Positions 34,101 through 45,200 of a stretch of DNA of 64,000 nucleotides are shown one piece after another (position 1 is the first letter of the stretch; every line of letters starts with the position of its first letter). Under the pieces are notes generated by a model. That model was not told the origin of the DNA. It was given only the letters and a program-made list of their open reading frames with translations, and made no database searches. The DNA is taken from the NCBI RefSeq assembly GCF_918797505.1, contig NC_092796.1, forward strand, positions 59,426,851 to 59,490,850, in the 5' to 3' direction. The DNA comes from Bemisia tabaci. Taxonomy: Eukaryota > Arthropoda > Insecta > Hemiptera > Aleyrodidae. The translations under genes were made by a program, and so were the position numbers.

Positions 34101-37100
34101 CCAAGCCTGTTAATTTGAGCGGATTTCCTTTTGATGTAAGCTCAAATCTGATTGAATCAAGAGTCCTTTTTCTTGTCAATGTTTTCAAGAGTCTGGACTC
34201 TAGATCCAATGTGTACTTCTTTTCAGTGATTGGCGGATCCAGCAAATTGGCAACGCTGTCTTTTCTCCTTTTAAACCTATGGAAATGTATCGATTCTTGG
34301 AGGGGCCGGGTGCTTCGACAAGAATCGATTATTTAGCATAGGTTCAAAGGGAGAAAATCCAACGTTGTCAAATTGCTGGATCCGCCTTTATATGGACTGG
34401 GTGTACCACTAAGATGTAGATTAAACGGTAAACACTGTAAAAGATGGTGAACTTACGGAGCCGAGGACGCTTGGAGCAATCGACCGTGTGCACGAGTTTG
34501 CAGCCCTTGTAGGGAGTGTAGGCAAATCCATCGTCGCATTGGAAGGCTTTGATTTTGCCATTATCGCAGTAGTAGAATTGGTCGCAGAACACTGGATTCA
34601 TAACCGGGTAAGTTCCGTTGCGGTATTTTGTGTCGCATTTCGGCAAAGTTGGTCGAACGTTGCTGCTCGTACTCGGTGCCGCTGGAAACAGGATAACGAC
34701 GGTGAAACTACCAGACCGCGTATCTCGTTTGCGGTGTTTAAAAATCTCCACTCCAATTTCTTTTTTTTTAAAAAAAGAACGAATCAATATAATTTCTCGA
34801 ACTTTTTACAGAGCTTCTCTTACACGAGAAGAAAAATCAGGAAAGTTTTCAAGAATTGACGTTGGGTGGATTTCCATTTAAAAAATAAAATATGACAGGA
34901 AGTCTACAACGTCGCAAACCGAGATACGTGATCTGGTAGTTTCACCGTCGATAAGCTTTTATCCGCACAGGTTCATTTGGACCGCGTTTAGCGAAAAGGA
35001 ACCAAACCACATCAGCTATTCCCAATTTTACTTGGGCATTTAGTTTTTTTCAAGAGAAGGTTTGTGCGGATTACTCTGAAAATTTTAAGGAATTTGCTTC
35101 AAGCTATGCAGAACATTCAATGAAATTTGCGCAAAAGCCCGCACAGCCGTTTCCATGTAAAATATTAAATTGAAATAATTGGCAGCAGCTGATGAGGCTT
35201 TGTTTCTTTTTTGCTTGGCGCGGTCCATTTTTTAGGATCTCCTTTTGCCTAACCGTAGAAATGAATTCGGAATAAGGAGACATCCCACATGCGACACCCT
35301 CAAATGGCTAGCCTTCATTTAAGCAGTTAGGCAACAAAAATTTTTACGAAGATATCGAGAAGGTGGACCATACTCAGTTGCTGGGTGAAGTTGCAATTCC
35401 TAATCAATATTGGCTGCATCATTGCGGGTGATAGATCAAGGATAATCGCTCCGATGTTGATGATCCTAGCGATTTTATCGCCGATAAAATTGCAATATAT
35501 GGCGGGTTTTTGTTGAAAAATGCTACTTGGGATTCCCCCCTCCCCCTTATTCAAAAAAGAGGTAATAATAAATTGACAAATAAACTTCAGCATATTCTAA
35601 AATACATTAATGCATAATGTCCAGTGACTCTTGGTTGCCAGGGGGGGCAGCCCCGGTTCAGAGCCTCTTGGTTGCCAGGGGGGGCAGCCCCGGTACAGGG
35701 CCTCTTGGTTGCCAGGGGGGACAGCCGCGGTTGCCAAAGCCTCTTGGTTGCAAGGGGGGCAGCCCCGGGCCAGGGCCTCTTGGTTGCCAGGGGGGGCAGC
35801 CTCGGTCCAGGGCCTCCAGGGCCTCTTGGTTGCCAGGGGGGGGCAGCCTCGGTCCAGGGCCTCTTGGTTGCCAGGGGGGGGGGGGGGAGCCCCGGCCCAG
35901 GGCCTCTGTGATTCGTAACCCGGCTCTGAAGTCCATGAGACGTCTTCAAATGGCGGGGTATGCAATATGACTGCCTTGACGCACGAATAGTGGTATCAGA
36001 ATTTTGCATCAAGTTTACGGATCGATTTGAAGGCGCTCTGCTGTATCCATTGTGAGTGGCCATGTACAATGATGTTGACCAATAAGTTCATAATTTTGTG
36101 TTTTCAATCGAGCCGCATAATCGACAAATGCGGAGGAATATTATTTTGAAAAGTTAATAAGATTGTGTTTGGTCTCTCCGCCCTAATTCGAAGAAGAAGA
36201 GCGTAGGCGGCTGGAGCAGATTTTATATTTTAAGTCCCTTGGTTCGGTTATCTTATTCTGAAGTGAAACTGAAAGAGTCGCCGTTTACAAGATCGCAACT
36301 TACTCAAAAGCGGTTGCGAAAAGTTTTGCACGGATAAAATGAGCTTTCTTTGATTAACTGGATTGCATTTTGCAAAAAGGAACCACTAGCATTGCAATGT
36401 TGCTAAGATTGTGCAACTTCTTTTGTCTTGGAGGAAAAACCCGATTATCCATTAATAGTTTCTATTTTACTCGCTAAAAACTGTAAATTTAAGACAAAAA
36501 TTACCATCTAAATTTCATAGTTTTTCACGATTTCCGCAATTTTATTGCAAAAGATGAAGTTGCACAATCTTAGCATCATTGCAATGCTAGTGGTTCCTTT
36601 TTTCAAAATGCAATCCAACTATTAATAATCAAAATTGAAGAAAAGGTAATTGGTCCACTGGTCCATTAGGAAAGCGTAAAGCATGAATGGATGGTGCATC
36701 GATGACCAACGAAATTTTATCTGATAAGGAATTTTAAGTGTGAAACCCTTTTTTCAGTCGTTAAATGATCCAAATCCACTATCAAGTTTAAAACACTAAT
36801 TGCAAAAATGCGTATCTCCTGATGAAGTATCGATTCTTAGTGCCAAAAACGTGAATCTCGGCATTTCTGCCGTATTTTCTAACAGTTCGAGAAATCTCAT
36901 TGAAACTGCTGATGGAGTTTGAAAAAACATCTTATTATTGCCATCCTCAAGAATTATTAATAAGAAGGGTAGAATGGTATTTGCTTCTACCGACAATAAA
37001 GAGGAATGCAGACAGTTTTTTTACTCTCCTGGAAAATCGTGTTTTCCGAGATTCGCACTTCTGCACTTTCACCATCTATAAAGTGCTTCAGTATCTTTTA

Positions 37101-39369
37101 ATTAACATTTCCACAGGCAGTGATTATGATTGTTCAGTCAGTAATTTTTTTTCTCATTAATTTCTTCACAAAAATTCTCAGGTATATATGTTGCATGCAA
37201 TTAGCAATCGCCGGCAAATTGCAATCTATTCGTGTTTAATCAACAAATTTAATCGTTTTAAAGTGAAAAAACGAGATTGGAAGTAGGGATTATTATGCTT
37301 TGAATTCAAACATACGTTAGCCCCTTCTTCTTGGATACCTACATGGTGCCAGCTAGCACACTCGCGAGTTCGTGAAATGCCATCAATAATCTGTGTTAGG
37401 TTCGGTTAAGCAACTAAACTAACTCCTTGGCAAAGCGGAGAGTATTGCTGGATTTGAAGGCGTAAAGAAATCTTTACTATATCGATGTTATCGTAATTAC
37501 AATTTGACGAATTGACAAGTACGGAGCTTGCAAATTGCCGGCGATTGCTGATTCCCTGCGACTTATACACTGATAAAGATTTCAGAGATATTTATTTTCA
37601 TCTTTAAGTTTACATATGCTTTTTTCTCTTCTAATCAGCATGTGTGTTTCTATTTTGTTTTTGGAGCATCCTCGAAATTCTTGGATTCAAAAATCGATGA
37701 TCTTCCTGGACAACGCAAATCGTCAATAAAAAAATGGGATCGTTCAATTAAACGGGACACTAACTTGCTTCACTTCATTGAATCTTTGAATCAACTGGAA
37801 ACTCAAATTTACCACAGATCCAACTCAACCGAAAACCTGACCCTGCTAACCAAAACTTTACTCAACCGGTGATCTTACCCACCGGAAACTCAAATCAATC
37901 AACCAATCGTCCGGCCGAATTTTACTTAATCGGAAATCGACAACCGTAAACTCTGCTCGACCGGAAAACGTGCTCCAATCGAAAACTTGACCCAACTGGA
38001 AATTCGATCCAACCTGATATCAGACCCATCCCAAAATTCCAATTCACTGGAACCATAATTCATCCATATATGACGTGACCAGAAATTAACCCAACTGGAA
38101 ACTGTTTCCAACCGGTAACGTGTCCCTGTCGAAAATTTGACTCGACTGAAAATTTGATTCGATCGGAAATCTGACCGACCGGAAACCACAATCAACGGGA
38201 TTCGTTATCCACCCGAAATTTCACTTGACCGGAAATTGAAAATCATAATTTCTACTCTACCGGAAATGTGCCCCAATCGAAAACTTGACTCAACTGGAAA
38301 TCGACTCGACCGGAAATGTGTTCAAACTCTTAATTTGGTTGTTCTCGGATGGAGAATAACCAATATTTCATTGATTTTCCTAAAAAATCGCAAACATTCG
38401 GTATAAGCGATTGATACATCGACTCGTTAACGTTAAAAATCGATTCTACAAGAAAAATACGTAGGCACCGGTGTACTACAGTCATATTAGGTGCATTTAG
38501 TCATCCATGAATCAAAAATGAACAATTTCAATCTAAAAAAATCGTCGATTTTTCGTAAAGAATCTTAAAAAATCGATATATCGACTCGTCAACATTAAAA
38601 CTCGATTTTGCGTGTAAAAATACGTAGGAACCGGTGTGTATAACATGTGTTAACAACGATAACAACCCCGCAGGCACATCAATTCAACAAGAAAATAGCG
38701 AAAAATAAGGCCGGAGTTTGACCCCTTTTGCCCCCGTGTAACTCGGAAACGGTTCCTATACTCATCTTGAAATTTTCTCCTGAGTTTTCCGTTATTATAA
38801 GCTTCCACTTAGACCTTGGTTCGATGGTCGAATCGAATACCGAAAAAGGGGTGAAATTTTGGGAGTCTCTTTCCTCACTTTTCTATCCAATCCCCCTGCT
38901 ACGCCTATCATTATCGCTGACGACGTATTTTGGAAAACCGCTCTAAGCCAAGGGAATTTTCCAAGAGAAGGAAAATATAAGTGATTAGGTCTGGAACCAT
39001 TGCTTATCAGCTCCTGATACCGAGCGGTTTGCAATGTGTCAGCAAAGGGTTTCTCATGCGGAAAATTCCAGCTCAGACTTTATCCATCAAATCGTGTAAA
39101 AATGTTTTCTTAGAGGCTGGCAGTGACACTGAAAAATTCAAACCCCATTTTTGTCGAAACAAAGACAGCGTTCTGTCTTCAAACCTCAAATTATCGTATC
39201 GTGACGAAGAGTCTTGTATCGTTAATTTTAGCCTTGGCTTACCGACTGGTTTGACCTGGTGATAGACTTCTGGCCGCTCGATCTCATAGAGGAAGGGTAG
39301 TTTAGCCGCGGCAGCGCAAGTACCTAGACACCAAATCCCTAAGACAAGTGCACAAAGGGTGCGATTCAT
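28168..39369 (-). CDS. Secreted protein with three chitin-binding type-2 (CBM14) domains
   Basis: Five coding exons (minus strand, 5' to 3'): 39369-39243, 34681-34457, 31696-31334, 30444-30244, 28397-28168, giving 381 residues. All four internal junctions are phase 1 with GT/AG borders. Exon 1 encodes a signal peptide (LCALVLGIWCLGTCAAAA); I chose the second in-frame ATG because it begins that peptide. Chitin-binding domain 1: C58, C75, C81, C91, C103, C111 with the aromatic FYYC motif. Domain 2: C126, C139, C145, C155, C168, C179. Domain 3: C317, C337, C343, C354, C367, C376, with C308 extra. Exon 4 is a Pro/Thr/Ser-rich linker, so domains 2 and 3 are about 130 residues apart, unlike canonical CPAP3/obstructor proteins, whose three domains are closely spaced. 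It should be extracellular and bind chitin in cuticle or a gut or tracheal lining. Which site it acts at is unknown. Confidence 0.88.
28844..29774. mobile_element. CCCTGGTAAAAATTGGC long-TIR element, copy 3
   Basis: 931 bp, flanked by TT on both sides, lying in the last intron of the chitin-binding gene. Same structure as copies 1 and 2, with the central palindrome at about 29283-29355. Confidence 0.88.
31856..32706. mobile_element. piggyBac-like non-autonomous element
   Basis: 851 bp, ends CCCTAGTCTGCCTGAG and complement, flanked by TTAA at 31852-31855 and 32707-32710. TTAA duplication with a CCCTAG start is the piggyBac hallmark. No transposase frame. Contains a complete CGACGGTG-family MITE at 32304-32556. 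It is in the intron 5' of exon 3 of the chitin-binding gene. Confidence 0.88.
32304..32556. mobile_element. CGACGGTG-family MITE inside a piggyBac-like element
   Basis: 253 bp, flanked by ATAT on both sides (32300-32303 and 32557-32560). It inserted after the piggyBac-like element. Confidence 0.85.
33460..33679. mobile_element. TGGACGTATTTCTG-family MITE
   Basis: 220 bp, flanks AA, internal sequence close to the 26736-26958 copy (AATTTGAGTTCCTTTTGAGG). Confidence 0.78.
33693..33793. repeat. 100-bp inverted repeat
   Basis: Arms GGCTGATTTTGGTAAAAATG and complement separated by a short CA-rich loop; hairpin-forming. Confidence 0.75.
34003..34230. repeat. 228-bp inverted-repeat element
   Basis: Arms of about 95 bp from CACATTGGATCTAGAGTCC and complement, outer ends CACTGGAAA and TTTTCAGTG. 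A GGCGGATCCAGC MITE starts right after it (about 34231-34388). Confidence 0.75.
34231..34388. mobile_element. Second copy of the GGCGGATCCAGC hAT-like MITE
   Basis: Same ends and interior as 4408-4574 (TTAAACCTATGGAAATG, then ATCGATTCTTGGAGGGGCC). Flanking duplication not clear because it abuts another element. Confidence 0.75.
34697..34950. mobile_element. CGACGGTG-family MITE 13 bp from a splice acceptor
   Basis: 254 bp, flanked by ATAA on both sides (34693-34696 and 34951-34954). The AG acceptor of exon 2 of the chitin-binding gene is at 34683-34682, so the branch site of this intron should lie inside the MITE. Confidence 0.87.
34979..35226. mobile_element. ACCGCGTTTAGC-family MITE, ATTT duplication
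   Basis: 248 bp, inverted ends GGACCGCGTTTAGC, flanked by ATTT at 34975-34978 and 35227-35230. Confidence 0.78.
35628..35907. repeat. GC-rich minisatellite, about 37-bp unit, seven copies
   Basis: Each unit begins CTCTTGGTTGCCAGGGGGG, then CAGCCCCGG and CAGGGC. Units differ mainly in the length of the G run (6 to 14). Lack of stop codons makes several frames open on both strands; these Pro/Gly-rich frames are artefacts. Lies in intron 1 of the chitin-binding gene. Confidence 0.9.
37785..38330. repeat. Degenerate minisatellite of ACCGGAAA-type words
   Basis: About thirty loosely spaced copies of a 15-18-bp unit near CGACCGGAAATTTGACTC over 545 bp. Strongly diverged; no consistent reading frame. 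Confidence 0.7.
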
Positions 39370-39828
39370 TACGAAGGTGCCCGCGAGGGATGGACGACAC
39401 AACACATGGATGGGTTCGGCATCGAAGATGTTCAAGTCGCGGAATGCATCGGGTCATTCTGGAGCTTAATCCTTGCCGCTGAGGCAATTAAATTCCAATT
39501 TGCGGCAGTCCGATACGACATAGTATCATTTAATTCTTGCACTGATGCGACGAGACGCCTAGTGACTGTCCGATTCGAGTTCGAATATAGTCCTCTCGTG
39601 TGAAACGTCGTCTCCTCCATTTTAGAGGATCTCTGAATTTGCACCTCGGCGAATTTTTCTGATCAGCACCTGCGAAAATTTTTAGGGTCCCTTAATACAT
39701 AGTTTTTCAGAGGGTTCAGTAATTTCCGACACTTTATGTGCGAAAAATAAAGGGGAAATAAGAAACAGAAATTTCAAAAATCGATGGCTAAAGTGTGAAA
39801 CCATCCCTTCCCGCAAACTGCATCTATA

Positions 39829-40170
39829 GAACGGACATCCCTTCCATCGTCGTCCCTTGTGTCCCTGACGTCGCGTGCGTCTTATCGGCGGTTGCTCAGC
39901 CCGCCCTCCAGGTCATCAACCTCATCCCTTCCCACCCACTGTGTCTCTTCTTTTAGACTTCTCGGCCAGGTAAATCTTGACCCACCGATCCGTATCGGAG
40001 CCATGGCAAGGAGAGGCATAACGCCTTCAATTTTTGAGTATGCAACATGGACATCCATCGAGCACGAATAGTTGCATGTAGGCGTTTGTCAGTTGTTGAC
40101 ACTAGCTGGCATCGGATTGATTGCAGGAATGCGTATCTCCGTTTGCGATGTTGCAGAGTTGTTGTCTTAC
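39829..40170 (+). pseudogene. Inverted partial copy of exon 3 of the chitin-binding gene
   Basis: From about 39829 to 39980 this strand closely matches the 3' part of exon 3 (31463 down to 31334). It continues through the GTAAATCTTGACC donor into the adjoining intron repeat (to about 31140), ending near 40170. Differences include a 9-bp in-frame insertion near 39870 and a TAG near 39953 in the original reading frame. Only the linker after the second chitin-binding domain is present, so this is a broken segmental duplicate rather than a gene. Confidence 0.85.
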
Positions 40171-41269
40171 TTTATTTATTTATCTATTTATTTATTTTTT
40201 TATTATTTTTGGAAACCCAGTCAATGTAATTTTTTGAAGACTTCCTTGGTTATTCCAATCGGTTAGCAGAATATTCTGCGTAAATTTCAAGATAGGTACT
40301 TATGGCGGTTATAGGTAGCTTGATTTTCTTCGAAAAAATAAATTAGGAGTGCAAATTTTAGAACATCGCAATGGAGATGCGTGGTTTTGCACTTTAGTCT
40401 CCCATCGAATGGCCGCATTTAAATGCATGTACCTACACAAAAATAAAATGAGTATGTGAAAATGTCGCATTTGTGGATACCCTCTGGAAGCGTGTATCAA
40501 TTGTATCATACATTTGAAGTCTGCCCTGTATCCTAACAAATCATCGAAATAACGTAAAAAGTTATATAATTCGAAACTCACATTTAAGTCGCTCTAAATG
40601 TCTTATAATCAAAGGTAAAAACCATTTAAAGAACCCGGGCCGTATTCAGCACGTTTGGGCCCCTAGGCGCAGCCTGTGGTGCGGGTCCCCAACTCCCCAC
40701 CTTCATTTGAGGGTGGGGTTTGGTGGTGAACTTCCTTGGTAGAAGAGGGATCCGGGGGACCTCCTTTGGACAAATACTTAAAATCAAACCTCTCTTTGCC
40801 GCAACTTAAAGCATTTTTAACACACATTACCTATGTATAGGGAAAAAAGAGGAAGATTCAGACCAAAAAATGCACCTCTCTTATTTTTGTTCTTTCTGCA
40901 GTTTGCAACAGACGGATTTTCAAGAAATGGAGGAAAACATTTCAACCGCCTTTGCTATGCGATTAGGAACCACAATTTTTGACTTCGTTTACGGACAACG
41001 TATGCATCGTTAGTTTCCTTCTGCACACTAAAGTTTTTGGAGATGAGCCAGACATTGTAGTTCCGAATAGCAAAATGTAGTCCAAATGATCACGCCATTA
41101 CATTGCTGGACAACGAGGAAGCCTACACGTATAAGTCGCTTCACTTGCATGCTATCTTATTTAAAATTATTTATAAAAATATGAAAATGAAGAAAAGAAA
41201 ATTAGTTGGGTTTTAAGTAATGTTTTATCATTTGAAATGACAATACTTAATTCCAACAAATTTTACAAA

Positions 41270-41475
41270 AACTTCAATATCTTAAGTTGAAAACGACTGA
41301 CGCCGCAAGTTTGAATAATCGCATCAAACACAGTGCGGCCGGCGCGGCGCAGGACGCATTGTAGCGCCTTACAAGACCACAGGATACTTCATGCATTGCG
41401 CGTACAGCTCGGTAAACTTGACGCATAGTATAGCGCCTTACAGGTCTGCCGGATACTTCATGCATTACGCGCATA
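41270..41475. repeat. Diverged satellite-like units
   Basis: Two units sharing TAGCGCCTTACA and GGATACTTCATGCATT, related to the tandem array at 22110-22330. Confidence 0.7.
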
Positions 41476-42299
41476 CCACGGTTCGGTATACGCGCTCAAG
41501 TCGTATATTTTTGGCGTCGCGTCGTCGCACCTACCACGGTGTGCACAATTTCTGAACAGTGCATTCCGCGAGCTTGCAATCCTCAAATCACAGGATTGTA
41601 GATTTTGCAATCCTGTACGTTTTCCGGTGAAAAAGTAATTTTCCCCGGCCGCTTCGAGGAGCCAGTCCGCTTCTGATCTTAATTGCGGAGATTCAGAAAT
41701 TCAGACGATGATTAATTTTTTTTTCTTTTTTTGATGAAAACAATAAAGAAAATAGAATGAACGAAATTATCGGGTCGAATTTTTTTTTTTTTTTTTTTTG
41801 AAATCAGTTGGGCGCTTCTGACTCTTTGCACGATTTTTACGATGATCGAAGGGAAAATATGTATCTTCATTACAACGATTCAGAAACTCGAACCACGTAA
41901 AATTAGTTTGGGTTTAATAAAAAGAAATAATGACGAACGAAAATATCGCGTCGAAATTTTCGATGATTTTATTAGAGATCATTCCGGAAAATTCCCGGAG
42001 ACTCTTCAGGAAAACTGTGCATATATTCTCAAAAGCCCCCGAGATAAAATGAACCATGAGAAATGGCGTGTAACGTTGCAATCGAAGATACTTAAATACG
42101 TTTATTTCTCGTACACCCGTCTGCATTTGAAGTCATTCATCTTTTTAATAACTTGAACATGGATACTCTACGATTTTTTAGTATGTTCAAGTAAGTTGCC
42201 ACTGGAAATAACAAAAACCAAGGTTCAAAGGTTGAGAAAAAATCACTGTTACCATTATTTTTCATTTCAAAGACGAAGAAGCGCTTCTATTGAGACAGC

Positions 42300-45200
42300 A
42301 CTCGAGGTATCTGAAGGTACATTAAGTGAGAGTTTCTTCAAGGATAATGGAGGAGCGTTAAAGACCAAATAAACAGAATTAAAATTTGTTTTCAACGATC
42401 ACAATTTTATTCATTCAAACATTTATTTTAATAAATCATCAGGTATGTTTTCCCCTGATAAAACCTTTCCATCACCGGAAAAATGAGGTTGGTACTAAAA
42501 GACAATAAAAAAAATCATCGATCCGTACAATTAACGAGAGAGAGCAAGAATCAGAGACAAAGCAATTTTGTACTTGCATGGGTCTGAATTTAAATTGAAA
42601 ATCTTCAAGTCAGAGACATCACCATTCAAGTTCAGTAATAGGCAAGGGGATAGGGATATACCTAATACGGGGAAAAGGAAGTTTACAGTACCTGCTTGAA
42701 GCCTAACAGGAAAATTGGTTCTAAAAACCATGTTTTTGCGTGATATGAGCAGTTAATGGAGCAGAAATGCTGTTTATAACACTAAAAATGTCAAATATTG
42801 GATTCGTATAGGGGGAGATTAAAATGGCCTTTCTCATAAAAAAACAATGCATTTTTTTGCAAAAATGGAGATGAATCAAGTAAAATTTGCTGGCTTAACG
42901 AAAGATGACTGGTTCATATTTAAGAAACAAAATAGATTACTTTCTTTGTTTTTTTCGAGCATCATGCGTTAGAGGGGCTCTAATATCAAGCACTGTTCTG
43001 TCATGCAAAGGAAAAACGCCATAAAAGCATCTGAATGTTATATTCCTCCTGAAAAAGAATAATTATTCGGGAAAATTATGGACTTTTTCGGAGAAAATTG
43101 CAAATCGAATTCGCAGAAAATTTGGAAAAGAAATATTCACAAGTTTTCTAGAAAATGTGTATTTTCTCAAACGAAATTTAAAAACGTTCAAAGGCTCATA
43201 CAGCGTTCTTCCTTAGCATGGCAGTGTTGTTTGGATTGTACAACTCAGCGCACATATGGGGGAAAATTTGAGAATTATTTAGTCAAGAAACTTTCAAGAG
43301 AAAAGGGCAATGAAAGGGATATTGAGTGGGTAAAAAAATTACATAAGTTTGCAACATCTTAGTAGCATATATGGAACGAGGGGCTTTCTTGTAAATAGTG
43401 AATCAATGACTTTACAAACAGAGAAACTGCGTACTTCTTAACTGAATGTGGATCAGTCATGAGAGTTAAAGATTTTCAGACCTCCCTTTGTAATTTGAAC
43501 AGCTATAATTTATGTCACCCTGTTCAGAGCTGCTCAACAAAACAAAAACAGCTGAAACCAGAGCTCTAAAAGTTTCCTCTTACAGGGAGTCGACTAGAAA
43601 GAATTGTAAAAATAAATTTACTTTTCAATGTATATGAACTGATAAGTTTACAGACTTGTGATCCTCCTAAATATCATCACAACTTACAGGCATCAAAGTT
43701 TCTTGTAGAACTGTGAGGTCTCATTGACTGGAAAATGCAATATGTATCAGTATCCCGTGATTAGGTTTGGATGGACACAGATTTTGAACTCACCCTGAAT
43801 ACTGAGGTAGTCGGAAACGTGGACGGCAAGCTGATTATTGAAATTTTTCCTTCATTCACACGACACAATAAACAGGATTGCCACAGAATATATAGAAAAC
43901 TAAATTCCCTGGCATTTCTCTGGTTTCCCAGACACATTTTCGTAAAATCTCTGAAAATTGAAGATATGCCAGATAGTTAAAAAGGCATACTTTTAAACAG
44001 TTTTCAAGAAAAATTTGTTGTTCGAATCATCAAACCCATTTTAGAGCGCAAATAAAGGTGACTTCATAATTTTTTCCTGACATTTCCAGATTTTCCATGA
44101 CTTTTCAGAATTTGTAGAAGCTTCCTGACTTCCCCAGTATTTGCTAACTGTGGCAGTCCTGGTTTTATCATGTCCCATTAATGAAGAAAAACGTTTAATA
44201 CGCAGCTTGGAAACAATGAAAATTCGGCAAAATATGAGTTTGAGGTACAAGTATAAATACAGTTGTAAAAATATCTTATCATGAGGTTTCAGTTAGAAAT
44301 AGAACAACTTGAATAAAAATTATTTTTTTAAAAGTTTGCAGATAAAAAATTAACAGAACCAGTTTTAAAGGATGATTACAAGAAGCTTGCCATTCCTTAA
44401 CAATTTACCAGAACTCTTCTGGCTCCTTCTTGTATTCTTAGAGAAGTCACCGATGATAAGGGAGAAACCGTAAATTGCCATCTCTATGACAGAGTCAAAT
44501 CTCTTCCGATAAGCAAAGGTATTGTCTTCTTTCCCATGCAGATAGGCTTTCCTTATTCTTGCAAATATATCCTCTTTTAAAATTATAAAAATAAGATAAA
44601 TAAAAACGACATGAGAAACAACAAAATCTAAGTAATTACCTACCTAATTAAAAGTAACCTAAAGTTAGTTACAGTCACTGTAGCTTACATTAACAAATTA
44701 AAAGAAAAGTAATGACATAAAAACAGAAATTAGCTAGGACGGTCAAATCTAAACTCTAAATGAGAGAAGAAAGGACCTTAAATATCTAAAACAATCAAAC
44801 CAAATAACCTCATTTTTAACGAGATAACAACAGATGCTTCTACAATGATTTCACATTGAAGTCACTCAGTTACATTAAATTTCCGGAGATTGAAATGTTG
44901 GTAACCCAAGCGCAGGGGTCACATTGCAATAAAATCTAAATGGATTTTCTGGAAAATCACAGATGCTTAGGCAATTTTGATTATGCTTTAAAGCACATCG
45001 CAATTTCAGTTAGAAGTGAAGTTTTTGTTTTAAAAAAAATCGCAGTTGGAGGGCTCTTGAGAATTACTTGTTAATTGACAATAATAATTGTTCCCCAAAA
45101 TTTTGATTAAAAAGAGCTAAGAGGGGAAATTAAGAAGCCATAATAATTGTTTAGTACCCAGAATTATGAATCTGGCACATAAGGAATGGATTTCGGCGAG

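Noticed and set aside
35628..35907. CRISPR-like array in the G-rich repeat
   Set aside because: No spacers; it is a head-to-tail minisatellite.
35587..36069. Pro/Gly/Ala-rich ORFs of 92-160 codons on both strands
   Set aside because: All fall in the 37-bp minisatellite, which simply lacks stop codons; several frames are open at once and none has flanking gene structure.
41842..42156. 104-codon plus-strand ORF
   Set aside because: Lysine/isoleucine-rich, no recognisable motif, no neighbouring exon or promoter; length is possible by chance in this composition.
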